A stretch of DNA of 14,489 nucleotides from CAYLRF01 sp964385995 (GTDB lineage Bacteria > Bacillota > Clostridia > Lachnospirales > Lachnospiraceae). Below are positions 7,828 through 14,489 of the stretch, piece by piece. The stretch spans positions 1 through 14,489 of the forward strand of contig CAYLRF010000039.1 in the NCBI GenBank assembly GCA_964385995.1, read 5' to 3'. The position numbers were made by a program, and so were the translations under genes. The notes under the pieces were generated by a model that was given only the letters and a program-made list of their open reading frames with translations, did not search any database and was not told the origin of the DNA. Position 1 is the first letter of the stretch. Each line of letters starts with the position of its first letter.

Positions 7828-8991
7828 ATGACCTTTTTCCGCATACAGCGGCAGAAGGGCGTTGCTTTCGCGTTCTCTTTCGACCTGTACGTCATAGACA
7901 TCGTCACCTGACGTAGTCACGAGGCACGTGCCGTCGATGGCCGTGTTCAGAATCGTGCTCTCCTCCAGCGCCACCAAATAATTAGCCTCTACATCCTCGT
8001 TGAAGGAATTCGCTTCTCCCACCACTATCTTCGCGCCCAGCGCTTTCGCCCACGCCTCGGTATTTCCGTCGGGCGTACCGCTTTCAACCTGATAACCCGT
8101 CATCTTCGCGACTCCGCATTTCAGCTTATCGCCGTAGACGGATATAAGCCCGTCTTCTTCTCTCTGTCTGATGCCGCCGCCGATAAGAAATGAAGACGCC
8201 TTGTATGTAACCCTCAGCACCAGCGCTCCTCCCCAAGCTCCGTTGCCCGACCCGTGTGTATCGGACTTCCAAAGGTCGTAGTCACCTGCAGGATTTATGA
8301 TTTCCACTCTTACCTGAGAACCCAGAGAGAACGCGTCGCCCCTCGCCGCTTTTTGAACGGAAGCCGACTTTACATTCACGAGGTTCATGAACGAAGCGTA
8401 GGGATAATTAAGAGATTCGTCCGTGTTTGCTCCGTCCCAGGAATTCGTTATGAAGCGCCCGACCTCTACAGAGCGAAGCGCTGCGGCCGCTCCGCCTATG
8501 TGTTCCCTGTGCAATGTGGTCGCTACGGCGTACTCGAGTCTTTTTACACCGAGTTTTTCCATGACGTGTGCCACATAACCGCCGTTCGCCACGTTCGCCC
8601 CGAAATCAATCAACATCGCGACGCCGTCGGGAGAAACCACGAGAGTCGCTTCCCCTCCCGGAAGCGATGACTCTATCTCGGAAGAGGCGTCATTTCTGAG
8701 GAACCACACGGCAAGCTTTCCCTCCGTGCCCGCTCTCGACTCTATGGCGTCGGAGTAAACAAATACATCCTCTTCGTCATCTGACTTGTCGTCCTTTTTG
8801 CCGCCTTCTTCTTTGGAGGCGCTTTTATCCGGCGATACGCCCGACGGCTTCTTCACGGATTTGTCACTGCAACCGCAGCCGGCCATGATCATTGATAAGG
8901 CAAGCAAAAGCGCCGCGAGCGGTGCGATGCCTTTACGTCTCCTTGAGCGATTTCGCCGCTTTCCGGAATCCGAAAATCCCATGAATCCCAT
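7813..8991 (-). CDS. Lipoprotein with degenerate ComEC-type metallo-beta-lactamase fold
   Basis: A 392-residue lipoprotein. A basic n-region and hydrophobic stretch end at lipobox MAGC, with Cys about 39, followed by a Lys/Asp/Glu linker to about 75. The rest follows the order of COG2333/ComEC-like metallo-beta-lactamase domains: a first strand VWFLRND, then SPDGVAMLIDFG, KLGVKRLEYAVAT and the metal-motif position TTLHREHIGG (158-167). The expected HxHxDH reads TLHREH, so one His and the Asp are changed. The later Asp site reads GGGIRQREE, and the HHGS position reads YQVES. Metal binding is probably lost, suggesting a binding or scaffold role. Its ribosome binding site GGAGG (8998-9002) lies right after the TAA of the binding-protein gene, so translation is probably coupled. 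The second of two adjacent ATGs, at 8991, has the better 6-base spacing. Confidence 0.75.
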   Translation of the reverse strand: MGFMGFSDSGKRRNRSRRRKGIAPLAALLLALSMIMAGCGCSDKSVKKPSGVSPDKSASKEEGGKKDDKSDDEEDVFVYSDAIESRAGTEGKLAVWFLRNDASSEIESSLPGGEATLVVSPDGVAMLIDFGANVANGGYVAHVMEKLGVKRLEYAVATTLHREHIGGAAAALRSVEVGRFITNSWDGANTDESLNYPYASFMNLVNVKSASVQKAARGDAFSLGSQVRVEIINPAGDYDLWKSDTHGSGNGAWGGALVLRVTYKASSFLIGGGIRQREEDGLISVYGDKLKCGVAKMTGYQVESGTPDGNTEAWAKALGAKIVVGEANSFNEDVEANYLVALEESTILNTAIDGTCLVTTSGDDVYDVQVERERESNALLPLYAEKGHLTVK

Positions 8992-9003
8992 CATACGCCT
9001 CCT

Positions 9004-10443
9004 TTATTTCTTCTGCCTGTGACTCTGACGAACCTGCGCCACTTTTACCGCCTTATCCACATCCGCCACCTGCTCCTTTATGTAAGCGTCGATGTCGGCG
9101 TCGGGCTTCGTCCTTACGTACTCGAACAGCTTGTTGCTGAAATTCTCTATGTCGTCCGGGCACAGGTTATAGGGCAGTCTCAGCCCCGCCGGAGGGTTTT
9201 GCAGTTGCTTGGCCTGCTCCGTAACCCACGGTGTGTTTTTCGTCACAAAATCGGAATACTCAGGCTCCGCAGCGGCTATGTCGGTAAACGAGACGTAGGT
9301 CCTTGCCACATTCCACTTGGCCTGCGCCTTCGCGCTCTTTCCGTAAAATTTCATGAACTCATAGGCGCCCTGCATCGCATCCTCATCACCGCTGTTTACG
9401 AGAAAGAGTCCCGTGCCCTCTATAAGGGAGCAGTTCTTATATTTCGCATTGTCATCGATGCCCTGACATGGCAGGAAGGAATGCTTAAAGCCCGTTATGC
9501 CGGCGGTGGCCATGGCTCTGTGATATGAATTTGTCACTCCGCTGAAGGCAACCTCCTGCGACGCGAATATGGCGGCGTTGTCGCCTCCCGGGGAGACAGC
9601 CCCCGCCTTGGTCGCGCTCTTAACTATCGCGACGATCTTTTGCAGCTCTTTATACGTCTCGCCCTCCATGAGAAGAGACTTGGTCGGCGCTCCGCCGTAG
9701 CCGTTGTCATTATCAAACATATCCACACCCTGGAGGGTCAGAAGATTTTGCAGTCCGACTCCGGTGTTTATAAACGCCACACCGTACTTCACGATTTTTT
9801 TTGACACGAGATCCTCGGCGATTTTGCACATCTTCTCGAAGCTCGTGACATCCGAGAGACTATATCCGCCCTTTTCCAGCATATCGAGATTCACGTAGTA
9901 ACCGGCGCTGCTAAGACCCAGCGGCATACCTACCAGTCTGCCCTCGGCGTTCGAGTAAGCGGTTCTTACCGAGGGGTATATCGCGTTCTCCCAGTCGTCG
10001 TCATCCTTATCCAAGTAGTCCTGCAGGGGCTTCACGTAATCCACGCTGTCATAATAGGGAGTGCCGAACGGTGTCCCGCAAATGATGGCGGGATAATCTT
10101 TCTTATCGAGCGACATCATCTTTCTGCGGATATCGGACGGTCCGCCCTGATTGATAGCTTTCGCTTCGTATTTGTCCTGACTTTCATTGAAGGCGGCGGC
10201 GATATTTTTCATGTCAGCGAGTCCGTCGCTGCCGTATCTGGCCCATATCATGACCTCTGTCTTCTTGCCTGAAGATCCCTTGGAGGTTGATCCGCCGCTT
10301 TCCTTGCCGCTCTCCTTGTCATCTGCCGCGCTCTTGCCGCAGCCCGCCGCGAGAAGCGCCGCCGCGAGCACGACGCAGAGCGCTGCAGCGATAAATCCCC
10401 GTCTCGCGTTCCTCTTCTTTCTTCCCTCACTCTTTCCTCTCAT
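9004..10443 (-). CDS. Sugar ABC transporter solute-binding lipoprotein
   Basis: A 479-residue extracellular solute-binding protein of family 1 (MalE/UgpB/MsmE type). A signal peptide ends at lipobox LAAGC, placing the anchor Cys at about 35, followed by a Ser/Gly/Lys/Glu linker. The mature part begins EVMIWARYGSDGLADMKN, the usual first strand and helix, and includes PLQDYLDKDDDDW and the hinge-region type segment GRLVGMPLGLSSAGYYVNLD. It should deliver an oligosaccharide or related solute to the permeases encoded just upstream; the ligand cannot be read from the sequence. ATG 10443 is chosen with GGAGG at 10453-10457, 9 bases away; an in-frame GTG at 10446 is the alternative. The 360-bp gap from the permease gene suggests separate control of the binding protein, which is usually needed in excess. 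Confidence 0.92.
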   Translation of the reverse strand: MRGKSEGRKKRNARRGFIAAALCVVLAAALLAAGCGKSAADDKESGKESGGSTSKGSSGKKTEVMIWARYGSDGLADMKNIAAAFNESQDKYEAKAINQGGPSDIRRKMMSLDKKDYPAIICGTPFGTPYYDSVDYVKPLQDYLDKDDDDWENAIYPSVRTAYSNAEGRLVGMPLGLSSAGYYVNLDMLEKGGYSLSDVTSFEKMCKIAEDLVSKKIVKYGVAFINTGVGLQNLLTLQGVDMFDNDNGYGGAPTKSLLMEGETYKELQKIVAIVKSATKAGAVSPGGDNAAIFASQEVAFSGVTNSYHRAMATAGITGFKHSFLPCQGIDDNAKYKNCSLIEGTGLFLVNSGDEDAMQGAYEFMKFYGKSAKAQAKWNVARTYVSFTDIAAAEPEYSDFVTKNTPWVTEQAKQLQNPPAGLRLPYNLCPDDIENFSNKLFEYVRTKPDADIDAYIKEQVADVDKAVKVAQVRQSHRQKK

Positions 10444-10585
10444 CACTCACAACCTCCCATCATTCGTGTAATGCCTGACCTGCTTTCGTTCCTTAGGACT
10501 TACTCATCTTCGTCCCTGTTCCATATTTAAATGACATCAGTGTAGAAATCCCTGACCCGCGATGAACTGTCTGATCTGAAATCTT

Positions 10586-10791
10586 ACAACTTCCGCCTTC
10601 GTCCGCATTATACGGAGCCGGGATGCAGACTTTCCGCCATCGTGACGGTTCTCACATCTTCCGTCTCTATCCGCATTATACGGTGTGATTTGCGCTTTCG
10701 TATGAGCGTTCACTCATATACATTTTCTGAGAAACACCTGCTGACCGTACGGTGTGGTGGTGCTTGCGCGTGAGCATTCACCTGCACAGGT
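10586..10791. repeat. Diverged 68-69 bp repeats with operator-like palindromes
   Basis: Bases 10586-10615 and 10654-10683 match at 25 of 30 positions, including the 14-mer TCCGCATTATACGG at 10602-10615 and 10670-10683. The 13-mer CCGCATTATACGG is nearly palindromic. The string ACGGTGTG at 10680 returns at 10749, followed by related sequence, suggesting a third and more diverged unit. Each unit carries a short dyad: GTGA/TCAC at 10642-10655, TATGAG/CTCATA at 10701-10718, GTGA/TCAC at 10770-10781. On the minus strand both 14-mers contain TATAAT, but I find no -35 at a suitable distance. The function is unknown. Nothing else coding is seen between 10444 and 10803. Confidence 0.6.
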
Positions 10792-10793
10792 GA
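10778..10793 (-). terminator. Compact hairpin after the second permease gene
   Basis: TCACCTG and CAGGTGA flank a two-base centre, forming a 16-base inverted repeat 11 bases past the permease stop. No T-run follows on the minus strand. It is more likely an RNA-stabilising or processing hairpin, or an operator, than a full terminator. Confidence 0.35.
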
Positions 10794-10803
10794 CTTCGCG
10801 CCT

Positions 10804-11628
10804 TCAGTTCTTCACCGCCCCGGCGGTAAGTCCCGCAACCACATATCTTTGCAGGAATATGTAGACCAAAAGCGGTATCACCATGCAGATGACCGCCGCC
10901 GCGAGCACATTGCCGCTCGTTACGTACGTCACCTCGGAACGGAGCGTCGCCATTCCCACCTGTAGCGTAAAATATTCTTCCTTCGTCGTGATCATCATCG
11001 GCCACAGATACGAGCCGTAGACACCGATAAACGACGTGATGGCCTGACAGGAAAGCAGCGGACCGCAAAGCGGCAGAACTACCCTGCCGAAATACCTCAT
11101 CTCCGTACATCCGTCGATCTGCGCCGCTTCCCACAGCTCACGCGGCATGGACATCATGTTCTGGCGCAGCATGAAGATCCCGCCCACCGCCACAAAGTCC
11201 ACTATCGTGAGGCCAAGATAGGTATTTAAAAGTCCCATGCCGTTTATCATCATGAACTTCGCGACCACTGTCGTCTCACCGGGTATCATCATGGCCGCTA
11301 GATATATGCCAAAGAGCAGGTCTTTTCCTTTAAAGTCGAAGAAAGCGAACGCGAACGCGCTCGTCGAAGCGAAGAAAAGCTGTACGGGCACCACGATGGC
11401 TACCGTGATCAGCGTATTTTTCATGTACTTGAATAACGGCATACTCTTAAAGACATTTATATAGTTTGCCAATGTGGGATTCTTCGTGAAAAGATGTTGC
11501 GGAACGGGCATAAGCTCGCTCTGGGGCTGAATACTAAAGAGCAGTCCGAGGATAACGGGCGTCATGTAAACGATCCCCAGCAGTATCTTCGCCGCCGTCC
11601 CTATCCTCTCTTTTGTCTTCATGCTCAT
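10804..11628 (-). CDS. Sugar ABC transporter permease, MalG type
   Basis: A 274-residue inner-membrane permease with six predicted membrane segments, beginning near residues 14-32 and ending near 243-260. The cytoplasmic EAA loop that docks the ATPase is clear: LWEAAQIDG at 166-173 with VVLPL at 183-187. The C-terminus VAGLTAGAVKN is typical of the MalG/UgpE/MsmG family. It would pair with the neighbouring MalF-type subunit to form the channel. The longer open frame starting at 11694 overlaps the upstream gene. ATG 11628 is chosen because AAAGGAGGAG precedes it, leaving 31 bases after the upstream stop. No ATPase gene is present in the window; many Firmicutes use one shared ATPase (MsmX/MsmK) for several such importers. 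Confidence 0.92.
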   Translation of the reverse strand: MSMKTKERIGTAAKILLGIVYMTPVILGLLFSIQPQSELMPVPQHLFTKNPTLANYINVFKSMPLFKYMKNTLITVAIVVPVQLFFASTSAFAFAFFDFKGKDLLFGIYLAAMMIPGETTVVAKFMMINGMGLLNTYLGLTIVDFVAVGGIFMLRQNMMSMPRELWEAAQIDGCTEMRYFGRVVLPLCGPLLSCQAITSFIGVYGSYLWPMMITTKEEYFTLQVGMATLRSEVTYVTSGNVLAAAVICMVIPLLVYIFLQRYVVAGLTAGAVKN

Positions 11629-11659
11629 GTCAGATGAACTCCTCCTTTCCAAGCGGCGC

Positions 11660-12535
11660 TCATTGATAGAAGACCGTCTTTTTCTCAAACGCAAGCTGTA
11701 TCCTCGTGGCTATAAAGATGACCGCGAAGAGCAGGAGCGAATACACACATGCGATCTCGGGATGTCCCGTCCGGTTCCATGAGTAGAGTGCGTACATCAG
11801 CGTCGTCGACGCCCCCGCCGGACCGCCGCCCGTCAGAAGATCAAGGAAAGTAAAGTGTTTGAAAGCCCCGATGATGCTCGTAAAGACCACGTAGAATATC
11901 TGCGGTGACGCCATGGGCAGAAGTATCCTCGTCGTCCGGGTAAACCATCCCGCGCCGTCTATCCTCGCGGCCTCGAGGAGCTCGTCCGACACGTTCCGAA
12001 AGCCCGCCATCAGCCACAGAAATTTCCCCGCCACGCTTCCCCAGCACTCTATCAGGGAGACCGATATGAGCGCGGACCACTCTCCGTGGAATATATCCCA
12101 GTCCGTGCCGAGGAGTCGGTTGACTATCCCGCTGTCTTTGTTGAAAATGAACGTCCATATGAGAGCGATCGCCGTCCCGGGGACGACCATCGCGGCAGAA
12201 AACAATGTCTGATAAATCCTCGACCCTTTCTTTTCCCTCACGCAAAGAAGCGCGAGAAGCGTCGCGATCAAAAGCTCCACCACCAGACAGATACCCGCCA
12301 TGATGAAGGTGTTCGCCATGATCCGCCCGAAATCGGATCCCGTAAAGACCCTCTTCCAATTGTCAAGTCCGGCCCATGATATCCACTCGCCGATCTCCGT
12401 GGTAAGTGAGAATGACGTCACTATCGTCTTAAGGAAAGGATAATACGCGAACGCTATCAGAAATACGAAGGACGGCAGCAGTATCAGATACGGGAGTATG
12501 CGTTTTTTTCTCTTGTTCGTCTTTATTACCGCCAT
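11660..12535 (-). CDS. Sugar ABC transporter permease, MalF type
   Basis: A 291-residue permease with a basic N-terminus (KTNKRKKR), a first membrane segment near residues 13-33 and five more further on. The EAA loop LLEAARIDGAGW lies at 186-197 with ILLPMASP at 204-211, the family signature for the ATPase contact. The segment LTGGGPAGAS near 234-243 is typical of MalF/UgpA proteins. The frame is open back to 12622, but ATG 12535 is preceded by AGAGGAGAAG and gives the usual family length. It is the first gene of the transporter pair, and the palindrome-rich region upstream probably holds its control signals. Confidence 0.92.
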   Translation of the reverse strand: MAVIKTNKRKKRILPYLILLPSFVFLIAFAYYPFLKTIVTSFSLTTEIGEWISWAGLDNWKRVFTGSDFGRIMANTFIMAGICLVVELLIATLLALLCVREKKGSRIYQTLFSAAMVVPGTAIALIWTFIFNKDSGIVNRLLGTDWDIFHGEWSALISVSLIECWGSVAGKFLWLMAGFRNVSDELLEAARIDGAGWFTRTTRILLPMASPQIFYVVFTSIIGAFKHFTFLDLLTGGGPAGASTTLMYALYSWNRTGHPEIACVYSLLLFAVIFIATRIQLAFEKKTVFYQ

Positions 12536-12642
12536 CTTCTCCTCTTTTCTGACGCGCTTTAGATCGTCATCAAGGTGGTTTGAGAAGTTCACTCCCAACT
12601 TCCCTCTGTTATGACGCACCATAGCACGTCATCAGGGTAGCT

Positions 12643-12778
12643 TTAAAAGTTTACCTCCAAACTTTAACGCTTTTTCACTCGACGTTATGAATCCTCGTGT
12701 CACGTCCGACTGTCGGCGTGCCGATTCGATTTCACACTTCGCTTACACACCGGTGTTCCCCCGCAGGGATGTATACAT
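12643..12778. promoter_or_regulatory. Palindrome-rich control region upstream of the permeases
   Basis: The region 12536-12911 has no gene I can support. It contains four dyads: CCGACTGTCGG at 12706-12716 (extended by CACG and CGTG on its flanks), ACACCGGTGT at 12747-12756, ATGTATACAT at 12769-12778, and an imperfect one made of TTAAAAGTTT (12643-12652) and AAACTTTAA (12659-12667). Such sites suit dimeric repressors or activators, for example LacI- or GntR-type sugar regulators. I cannot assign a family, and I see no confident -35/-10 pair for the permease genes and no clear terminator after the upstream lipoprotein gene. Confidence 0.4.
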
Positions 12779-12911
12779 ATTCGTGTAAAATTGACCCTGG
12801 ATTATGAAGTGGTAAACTAAAACCGGACACAGCACAATCCTCTTAGTGTAAGAAAGACACAGAGAGGAGATGAAAGAAGGCACACGGATTGACTCACGCC
12901 ACGCGCGTCCC

Positions 12912-14015
12912 TCAGTCTGCGCTCCACAGCTGAGAGATCCTGTACACAACCCCGCCGCTCTGACTCGCGCAGGAAATATATACATCGTTTCCAACGATGG
13001 TCATGTCCTCAGCCTCCAGGTCAAGATTCATAAGGTCAATGACGGATACGAAAGTCCCGTTCCAGTCATATACCATGATACAGTTTATGGCCTCCCCAAG
13101 TGTCCAGAGTGGTACGTAATAATAGTCATCATCGCAGGCGCAGCCCTGTGTTGTGTAGCCGGTAAGTCTTAGTGTCGAAGGATCGAGCGGATCCTGAAGC
13201 TCGTTGAAATTGCTGTCATAGAAAGTAAATGCCTGACCGTTTGAGCCCAATAACGCGGCGTAACGATCCCTCTTCGCGCTGTAAGAAATGCCGGATAATC
13301 CGTTATTAAGTTCGACATTTCTCACAATAGTCAATGTATTCGGATCTATGAAGCTTACCGTATTAAACCTGCCGATGGAATTCGTGACCATCAGGAGACC
13401 TAACTTAGAATTGTAATCCATGTCGTTGATATGCCCGAGGTGAAGTACATCGGATTCTTTCACGATGGTCTGTGTCAGCGTATCATATTTGACGATGATA
13501 TCCTCGTTTTCCTTCTCATAGCTCTTCTTTCCGATGCATCCCTGATAGAAATAACGCTTGCCGTCAAACCATCCTCCCTGCATGCCCGACACGCTATGCT
13601 GTGTGGGATATGGAATCGTGAAAACAGCCTCCACGTTCGCCTTAAGGTGCTTATGCGATGCAAGCATCTGATGTACGTCAAAGACTCTCGCCTCATCCGG
13701 ACCGGGCGTCCAATCGGCGTCATCTTCCTCATCAGCGTCGGTCTTCTCGGCGTCGACTTTCTCCTTATCGGCGGTTTCTTCCTTCTTGTCGGCTGCGGTC
13801 GAACCGTCCGCCGTCTCCTTCTTGCTCTGGCCGCACGCGTTAAGGAGCATGACCGAGGCCAGAAGAAGCGCAAGGAGACGAGACACACCCCTCATGGAGA
13901 AGAGACGTTGCTTTCCGGTGTCGTAACGTCGATCCTTATCCTTCATGCCGACTGAGGTTTCTCTCATGCTTCCGACATCTCCCTTTCTTGAGGAATGAAC
14001 GGCAGTTTTGCTCAT
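12912..14015 (-). CDS. Lipoprotein, probable beta-propeller, unknown function
   Basis: A 367-residue predicted lipoprotein that I do not recognise as a named family. An unusually long 40-residue polar, basic N-terminus precedes a hydrophobic segment (42-57) and lipobox LLNAC, with Cys about 61. A Lys/Glu/Asp-rich linker runs to about 105. Residues 110-367 show repeated strand-rich blades: IVKYDTLTQTIV, GHINDMDYNSKLGLLMVTN, VSFIDPNTLTIV, ISYSAKRDRYAALLG, FYDSNFNELQD, IMVYDWNGTFVSVID and AEDMTIVGNDVYIS. These resemble NHL/YncE-like propellers that bind ligands or proteins outside the cell. ATG 14015 is chosen because AGGAGGAGACC precedes it; the later Met 41, which would give an ordinary signal peptide, has no ribosome binding site. 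It lies directly behind a promoter with a G9 spacer, so its expression may switch on and off. Confidence 0.75.
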   Translation of the reverse strand: MSKTAVHSSRKGDVGSMRETSVGMKDKDRRYDTGKQRLFSMRGVSRLLALLLASVMLLNACGQSKKETADGSTAADKKEETADKEKVDAEKTDADEEDDADWTPGPDEARVFDVHQMLASHKHLKANVEAVFTIPYPTQHSVSGMQGGWFDGKRYFYQGCIGKKSYEKENEDIIVKYDTLTQTIVKESDVLHLGHINDMDYNSKLGLLMVTNSIGRFNTVSFIDPNTLTIVRNVELNNGLSGISYSAKRDRYAALLGSNGQAFTFYDSNFNELQDPLDPSTLRLTGYTTQGCACDDDYYYVPLWTLGEAINCIMVYDWNGTFVSVIDLMNLDLEAEDMTIVGNDVYISCASQSGGVVYRISQLWSAD

Positions 14016-14063
14016 GGTCTCCTCCTTACCTTCCGCCCTCGCCATCAATGAAACTTAAAACCC

Positions 14064-14093
14064 ATTGTACCCCCCCCCGTATGCTTTTGTCAA
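14064..14093 (-). promoter_or_regulatory. Promoter with G9 tract in its spacer
   Basis: The minus strand carries a perfect -35 TTGACA (14093-14088), an 18-base spacer and a -10 TACAAT (14069-14064). The last nine spacer bases are all G (14078-14070), abutting the -10. The start would be near 14057, giving a leader of about 40 bases before ATG 14015. Loss of one G by slippage would give the preferred 17-base spacer; gain of one would weaken the promoter. The arrangement matches the porA promoter of Neisseria meningitidis, where poly-G length in the spacer is known to set expression. Confidence 0.75.
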
Positions 14094-14155
14094 CGGTTCG
14101 GGGAATTTCCTGTTTGACACCGCGACGTGAAAATGTGTGTCTTCGGCGTCAGTGT

Positions 14156-14185
14156 CGTATTTATTATCGTATTTATCTTACGTAT
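14156..14185. repeat. AT-rich CGTAT direct repeats upstream of the G9 promoter
   Basis: The string TCGTATTTAT occurs at 14155-14164 and 14167-14176, and CGTAT recurs at 14181-14185, giving three CGTAT steps spaced 12-13 bp. They lie roughly 60-95 bp upstream of the -35 at 14088-14093. They could be activator sites or a bent AT-rich upstream element. This is a weak call in a short AT-rich stretch. Confidence 0.3.
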
Positions 14186-14273
14186 CATACTTCATCCGGG
14201 CTTATATGATCGTAGGAGCGTCAAAGGCGCTAAACGCGACTCGTGTGCGCGTCGAAATAACCAACAGAAAACG

Positions 14274-14282
14274 CCCCCCCCC
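14274..14282 (-). repeat. Second G9 homopolymer tract
   Basis: A run of nine C on the plus strand (nine G in the direction of transcription). It follows the distal promoter by about 17 bases and would lie in the first 20 or so bases of that transcript. Upstream of it the order TTGGTA, nine bases, G9 echoes the order TTGACA, nine bases, G9 of the proximal promoter, though CGTTTT replaces the -10 here. It may be a decayed copy of that element. Confidence 0.7.
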
Positions 14283-14298
14283 ATTACTTTTTACCAAG

Positions 14299-14327
14299 AT
14301 AGTACAACGGGGGTTTTGCGGTGTCAA
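14299..14327 (-). promoter_or_regulatory. Distal promoter upstream of the beta-propeller lipoprotein
   Basis: The minus strand has TTGACA at 14327-14322, a 17-base spacer and TACTAT at 14304-14299. The -35 and spacing are ideal and the -10 matches four of six. Initiation would be near 14292, just before the second G9 tract, with a leader of about 280 bases to ATG 14015. It lies between the aldolase stop and the proximal promoter. No clear terminator separates it from the aldolase gene. Confidence 0.5.
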
Positions 14328-14385
14328 GTAAGCGGCCAAATCCTGAAAATGCTTTCACCGCCGGGGCATACATCATCCGCGTCTT

Positions 14386-14489
14386 CTACGCCCTGCCTGC
14401 CGAGCCCAGTACCGTCATCCTCTCGATGACATAACGCTTTACCTCTTCGCGGCCCGCCGCGTTATATTTCTTCGGATCGTATACGTCGG
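14386..14489 (-). CDS. fba: Class II fructose-bisphosphate aldolase, C-terminal end only
   Basis: Only the last 33 codons are in the window, beginning DVYDPKKYNAAGREEVKR and ending ERMTVLGSAGRA then TAG. The pattern of a YDPRKY-like start, an amphipathic helix and a final GSxGKA-like end is what class II fructose-bisphosphate aldolases of Firmicutes show at their C-terminus. The enzyme splits fructose 1,6-bisphosphate in glycolysis. The catalytic zinc site lies outside the window, so the call rests on this tail alone. It is probably a housekeeping gene bordering the surface locus. Confidence 0.7.
   Translation of the reverse strand, partial: DVYDPKKYNAAGREEVKRYVIERMTVLGSAGRA

Noticed and set aside
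12536..12622. Longer first permease starting at 12622
   Set aside because: The extra 29 residues are polar, have no nearby ribosome binding site and are not typical of the family. ATG 12535 has a good site.
12870..13172. Plus-strand frame with GAGAGGAG directly before its ATG
   Set aside because: The Shine-Dalgarno-like bases abut the ATG with too little spacing, most of the frame is antisense to the propeller lipoprotein, and the protein has no recognisable feature.
13475..13888. Minus-strand arginine-rich frame within the propeller gene
   Set aside because: It is an out-of-frame shadow of the lipoprotein gene, whose own frame has a signal peptide, lipobox and ordered blades.
14127..14429. 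Plus-strand frames with a hydrophobic start in the aldolase-lipoprotein gap
   Set aside because: The hydrophobic stretch comes from the AT-rich CGTAT repeats. The frame then runs through the C9 tract and into the antisense of the aldolase, with no ribosome binding site.

Overview
The window looks like a chromosomal piece of a moderately GC-rich Gram-positive bacterium, probably a gut- or rumen-type Clostridia such as a Lachnospiraceae. This is inferred from strong GGAGG ribosome binding sites, TTGACA/TATAAT-like promoters, several Cys-anchored lipoproteins with charged linkers, a MalF/MalG-type importer with no ATPase gene of its own, and the class II aldolase tail at the right end. No species call is possible from the sequence alone. 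Every gene I accept is on the minus strand, so the genes are read from right to left.

From the right edge: the last 33 codons of a probable class II fructose-bisphosphate aldolase; a 370-bp intergenic region with two TTGACA promoters and two G9 homopolymer tracts, one lying exactly between the -35 and -10 of the proximal promoter; a lipoprotein resembling a beta-propeller; a 376-bp region rich in palindromes; two sugar-type ABC permeases; a 360-bp region holding diverged repeats; a solute-binding lipoprotein; a lipoprotein with a metallo-beta-lactamase-like fold that has lost its metal ligands; a giant (about 2044-residue) membrane-anchored parallel beta-helix protein containing four units of about 1 kb, three of which share an exactly identical 410-bp core; a CE2-like SGNH esterase lipoprotein; and at the left end a second copy of the giant protein's C-terminal tail, a long hairpin and an 11-bp tandem repeat.

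Taken together this reads as a cell-envelope glycan locus. A binding protein and two permeases would import an oligosaccharide, using an ATPase shared with other importers. A deacetylating esterase would act outside the cell. A large repetitive beta-helix protein would extend from the membrane as an adhesin or glycan-binding stalk. Two further lipoproteins of unknown role accompany them. The giant gene can change length in frame by recombination, and the first lipoprotein gene has a promoter built to vary by slippage, so the locus appears adapted to generate surface variation. That functional linkage is inference from gene order.
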